Positions 60,650 through 64,000 of a stretch of 64,000 bases of DNA are shown here, in pieces. The notes under the pieces are model-generated. The model had not been told where the DNA came from and ran no database searches. It saw only the letters and a list, made by a program, of their open reading frames with translations. Both the position numbers and the translations under genes were made by a program. Where the stretch lies: contig NC_135255.1 in NCBI RefSeq assembly GCF_964204865.1, positions 12,987,135-13,051,134 on the forward strand, written 5' to 3'. This DNA is from Styela clava. Its lineage: Eukaryota; Chordata; Ascidiacea; Stolidobranchia; Styelidae. Each line of letters opens with the position of its first letter. The stretch's first letter is position 1.

Positions 60650-62924
60650 ATGTATCATGCTCTAACAATTCTAGCATCTCTGTTGATTTCATCTTCTTTG
60701 TCTTTTGAACAAAAGTGTTTTTATCCTGATTCAGTACAAGAGCTCAACATACAGAAGGTAGAGGAAACAGAATCACTTTTTTCAATTCTAGAGCAAATTC
60801 TGAGATTTTCAAAAAAATTATATTCATCTATTGAATTCAGGTTTTGCTGTCACTTTCTTGCAACAGCTTTTCATCTATAGTGTTACTCCAGGCTTCATCA
60901 TTTTTATTTATGTATTGTCTGTATATCCTTTAAATCTCTATATTATCAAGTCACGGACACTAAAATGTACTTATAATATTATTTTTTTTCACGTCCCGAA
61001 ACTTTTGTTTTTCTCAATAAACACGCGATTTCCTTTTTAACTCAGTTAACAGGCACTACGTGGTACAGCCTATTACGAACTATCGATGTTGCATCTTCAA
61101 ATACTATGTGTGAACGCGTATCAAACTTTACGGAAACCGACGACGGGTTCAAAGTAAAATTGCGAACCTACACTGGAGGGTGAAATTTGAAGAATGTGTA
61201 ATAGTATTGTGATATTAAGGCCCTTTAACGCTTAAAGCTACATTTATTCATTATGATGTTAGCTGTAGTCAACCTGATGACATTCCAAGTTCAAGACTAA
61301 CAATCTGATGTCGATCGCATCATCTTTCATTCAGATAATAATAAAATTATTGTAAATTTATTAAATATTAATTTATTAAAAAATTTATTCGTCGATTCAA
61401 ATAGTTATCTATTTCTAGACTGAAACACGTAGATTGGATTTCTCATTTCAATCTCGACAGGTCAGGAGTATATTACGAGGACAAAAAACAAGATGGTGAG
61501 ATAAATTCATTCTGAGATGTTACACGGACCTTTCGGCCTGGGTTAGACACTCGCTGCTTCACTCAGTGTAGCGCGCGTGCGGCCTCGGACATCTGAGGGC
61601 ATCACAGACCTGTTATTGCTCAATCTCGTGTGACTAAACGCCACTAGTCCCTCTAAGAAGTTAGACGCCGACCGATAAGGTCGCGTAACTATTTAGCATG
61701 ACAGAGTTCGTTATCGGAATTAACACCGTCGAATATATGTTTCACTTTTCCTCTATCTCCGCACTATTCACTTTTCACTAGAAATGTCAGTGTTTTATTG
61801 AAATATTTAATTTAGAATTCACGCGTAATATTTTCGCATCGTCCAGAACCCACTTCCTTGGATTTGCTCGTCTAATTTCATACCAAGGGGTATAACTTTG
61901 AAAGGTGACGATACAGTCCACCTAACCCTGACGTGAAAAACTTGGTAAAGTCCAATAAACTTGTAATAATGTAATTTCATTTGTTTGTTTTGGGGAAATC
62001 GACATTAACCATTTTACTGATATGCTAGATTTAAGATTATATAATATTCTTCAACCGGCACATACAATGCAATAATTTCTCTTATTTTATGAATCTAAAG
62101 ATACGGCGATGACTGCTGCATACGCAAGCGGAAATAAAGATGAATTAAATAAAGCTACAAAGAACATCGGTATGTTTCATGTTTTTCGATCTAAAATTCA
62201 TATTTTTCAGTAAAAATTGATTAAAAACATCAGTCAAATTTTGCCATATGAGTTAATTCAGAAAGCATAAATTCCCATGCAATATTAACTGGAAGTTCCA
62301 TAGTTTCAGTAGCCCTGCATGTAAAGGCTTTAAAATTAATGAATTTACTTGTTTCATGCAGTGGAAAACGTTCTAATGAAAGATGGCTTCGTATTTGTGA
62401 CAGATTACCTGAATTATTTTACCACGATTCTTTGTCGTGAGAGCGGTAGGTCTATTGTAATTAATTTTTTTAAAACACCGCTGTGTACTGGCGTAATTAA
62501 ATTGTATGCCACATGGAACTTTCACGCAAATAAAATAATTTTAAAGCCTGAAGTGCGAATATAATATGTTTAATTTTTTTTAAATTAATTTTTATATTTT
62601 GCACTGCTGAAGTATTGAGTTGTATAAAAAGATGCGCATCAGAAAAAAAGTATTGAAATTAACTTAATGAAATGACGGAACTCGAAATTTTGGTCTTTCT
62701 TACGATTGATTTATGTCAAATTGGTGGAATTTATTTGAAAATTAATTTATTTGATATTGGGAGTTTATTTGTTTTATATAATTTTTTTAGGAGAATGGAT
62801 GATTTGGACATTGTTTCCCAATACGACTCCAAGCCTTGAAAATGTAGTAGCTGCATACAGTGCAATGCATAACATGGGAATTTTTGCGCAACTTTATACA
62901 ATCGAGTGTCAAGCTGGACATTAA
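60650..62924 (+). CDS. Lipocalin (apolipoprotein D-like cysteine pattern)
   Basis: Six exons: 60650-60757, 61046-61179, 61461-61495, 62101-62169, 62362-62445, 62791-62924. All junctions are GT..AG and in phase, giving 187 residues, the usual lipocalin size. A signal peptide (MYHALTILASLLISSSLS) precedes the mature chain. Lipocalin signature 1 is GTTWYSLLR (W42), and signature 2 is VTDYLNY (T129-D130-Y131). Cysteines 23, 58, 140 and 183 have the spacing of the two disulfides of apolipoprotein D (23-140, 58-183). Sequons lie at N63 and N154. Lipocalins are secreted barrels that carry small hydrophobic ligands; the ligand here is unknown. Exon 3 is only 35 nt. The second intron donor is GTGAAA. 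Intron 3 contains an antisense 18S rRNA fragment. Confidence 0.9.
61520..61724 (-). pseudogene. 18S rRNA fragment in lipocalin intron 3
   Basis: Read on the minus strand, 61724 to 61520 matches the 3' third of eukaryotic 18S rRNA. It contains TTAATTCCGATAACGAAC, GTTACGCGACC, CTTCTTAGAGGGAC, GAGATTGAGCAATAACAGGT, CTGTGATGCCCT, CGCACGCGCGCTACACTGA and GGCCGAAAGGTCCG in order. It covers roughly 200 nt, with GAGA missing after CGAAC and other changes. Only a fragment, so not a working rRNA gene. It starts about 25 bp after the intron donor. Confidence 0.93.
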
Positions 62925-63665
62925 TTGCATACCTGGTGACAAAAGGAACTGAATTACAAATTTTGTCTTGTGATTTTAGTATTGCTATAGAATGGAATAT
63001 CATTATAATCTTATCCGAGAGGAAATTTTTGATTGAAAATAGCATACTGTGTCAGTCTTATATACAAATTTATATATAAATATAAAGCAATTAATATTGA
63101 CACCATATGTGAATTGGGTAATATGCAGTTTTGGGCACTATAGGCAATAGCGTACTATGATACTGTGAAGTGCAGTTACTTTCTCTTTTATTTCAATCTA
63201 TGTGTCCGGGGGGTCGGAACCCTTCTTTTGAAATGTAAAAAAGACATCTTTTTGTATCATACCCAGCAATTTTTCGTAGCTTGAGACACTTTTTAGACCC
63301 CAAGACAGACTCTTGAAACCCCAGGTTTCCCGGCCTCCGACCTGACCTGCTAACTGTTACGGTCTAAATTAGAAATTTACGGCAATTGGAAATTTTAACT
63401 TCTCATATATTTTTCATGCTACACTACCCGATTGTCTTTGTTCAAGTTAACGATATAAGGCAACAGGTCGCTTTAATAATGAAACAACGGCGTTATTGCG
63501 CCATAAATCAATCACGGCGAACAAAGTTTGCCAAACAAAGTTAATTACGCAAGCAGATTTCTTCAATTAAACTTCCATATTTTAAAACGAATTGTGGCAG
63601 GCCGGATGAATCGTCCTCGTGGGTCGGATCTGGGTAGTATATATTGGTCTCTCGTATACTATAGA
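62925..63665. other. Intergenic, no gene recognised
   Basis: AT-rich. GGGGGGTCGGAACCC near 63208 and CCCGGCCTCCGACC near 63329 could be remnants of another hAT-like repeat, but I cannot pair them convincingly. Confidence 0.45.
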
Positions 63666-63666
63666 C

Positions 63667-63900
63667 CAGTGATTCCCAAAGTGGGCGATATCGCCCCCCG
63701 GTGGGCGAAAACGATACAGAGGGGGGCGAAAAAGTCGAAGGGGGCGATAGGGGGGCGACTTCGCGTTATCTGTATTTGTTTGGCGCATCGTGCACCAAAT
63801 TCTGTGTGCATTCGCAGGCTTGAATCATGTTGGCAATTATTACACGTGAAAGGATTGCTGAACTCGTCTTCGTAGTGAGGTACGGTAGTTTGCGTATCCC
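63667..63900. mobile_element. hAT left end, CAGTGATTCCCAAAGTGGG type
   Basis: CAGTGATTCCCAAAGTGGGCG followed by ATCGCCCCCC and GGGGGGCGA repeats is a recognisable hAT (Tip100/Zaphod-like) left terminus. The right end is not in the window or was lost. Confidence 0.65.
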
Positions 63901-64000
63901 AGTGGTCGGCAAAATACGGCCGGGGTAAAATAATCTGGCGCGGACGATTCACTGAATGAACCTTTCCCCGACCTTTGACCGCGGAAAAATTCTTTGTATA
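63900..64000. mobile_element. Probable second hAT left end, runs off window
   Basis: CAGTGGTCGGCAAAATACGGCC resembles the CAGTGGTCGGCAA class of hAT left termini, possibly nested in or abutting the preceding element. Truncated by the window edge. Confidence 0.5.

Noticed and set aside
1-64000. Bacterial-type operons, CRISPR arrays or viral genes
   Set aside because: None seen; gene structure, introns and transposons are eukaryotic throughout.

Overview
The window looks like nuclear DNA of an invertebrate animal. It is AT-rich, its genes are split by short introns with GT..AG borders, it is crowded with hAT-type DNA transposons, and it holds a fragment of metazoan-type 18S rRNA. Secreted and membrane proteins with C-type-lectin-like, FG-GAP and lipocalin folds fit an animal. 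An ascidian-like tunicate is my guess, not something the sequence proves.

Positions 1-47149 are a young segmental tandem array. Five units (1-11573, 11572-19479, 19480-27313, 27314-36703 and 36704-44612) each carry an unclassified linker, a conserved upstream block, one four-exon gene, a 3' flank and a second copy of the upstream block. The gene encodes a type II membrane protein: a short basic cytoplasmic tail, one membrane helix, a Thr-rich stalk and a C-type-lectin-like domain. Spliced conceptually, all five unit genes (starts at 5289, 14784, 21104, 30508 and 41258) are open, giving 206-216 residues. Two more diverged copies are broken: 18307 has an early stop and no downstream exons, and 44844 has a frameshift in exon 3. 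Three hAT families were inserted before the units were copied, so each is shared by several units: a 3.0 kb element with a decayed ZMYM1/DUF4371-like transposase (three units, with clean empty sites in the other two), a 0.64 kb element with a GTF2IRD2-like transposase fragment (four units), and a 1.3 kb element carrying a SINE-like piece (units 1 and 5).

Positions 47150-51480 are intergenic and hold two complete hAT MITEs with perfect 8 bp target duplications, further hAT fragments, and a striking 83 bp inverted repeat containing a hammerhead-ribozyme-like core. Positions 51484-56325 (minus strand) hold an intact ten-exon gene for a 432-residue secreted FG-GAP/VCBS-like protein. After about 4 kb of mostly featureless AT-rich DNA, 60650-62924 (plus strand) holds an intact six-exon lipocalin of 187 residues. 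Its third intron contains an antisense piece of 18S rRNA. The window ends in two hAT left ends.

The exon models join perfectly in phase over all junctions, which is strong internal evidence, but no transcript was available. Functions beyond fold assignment are inference.
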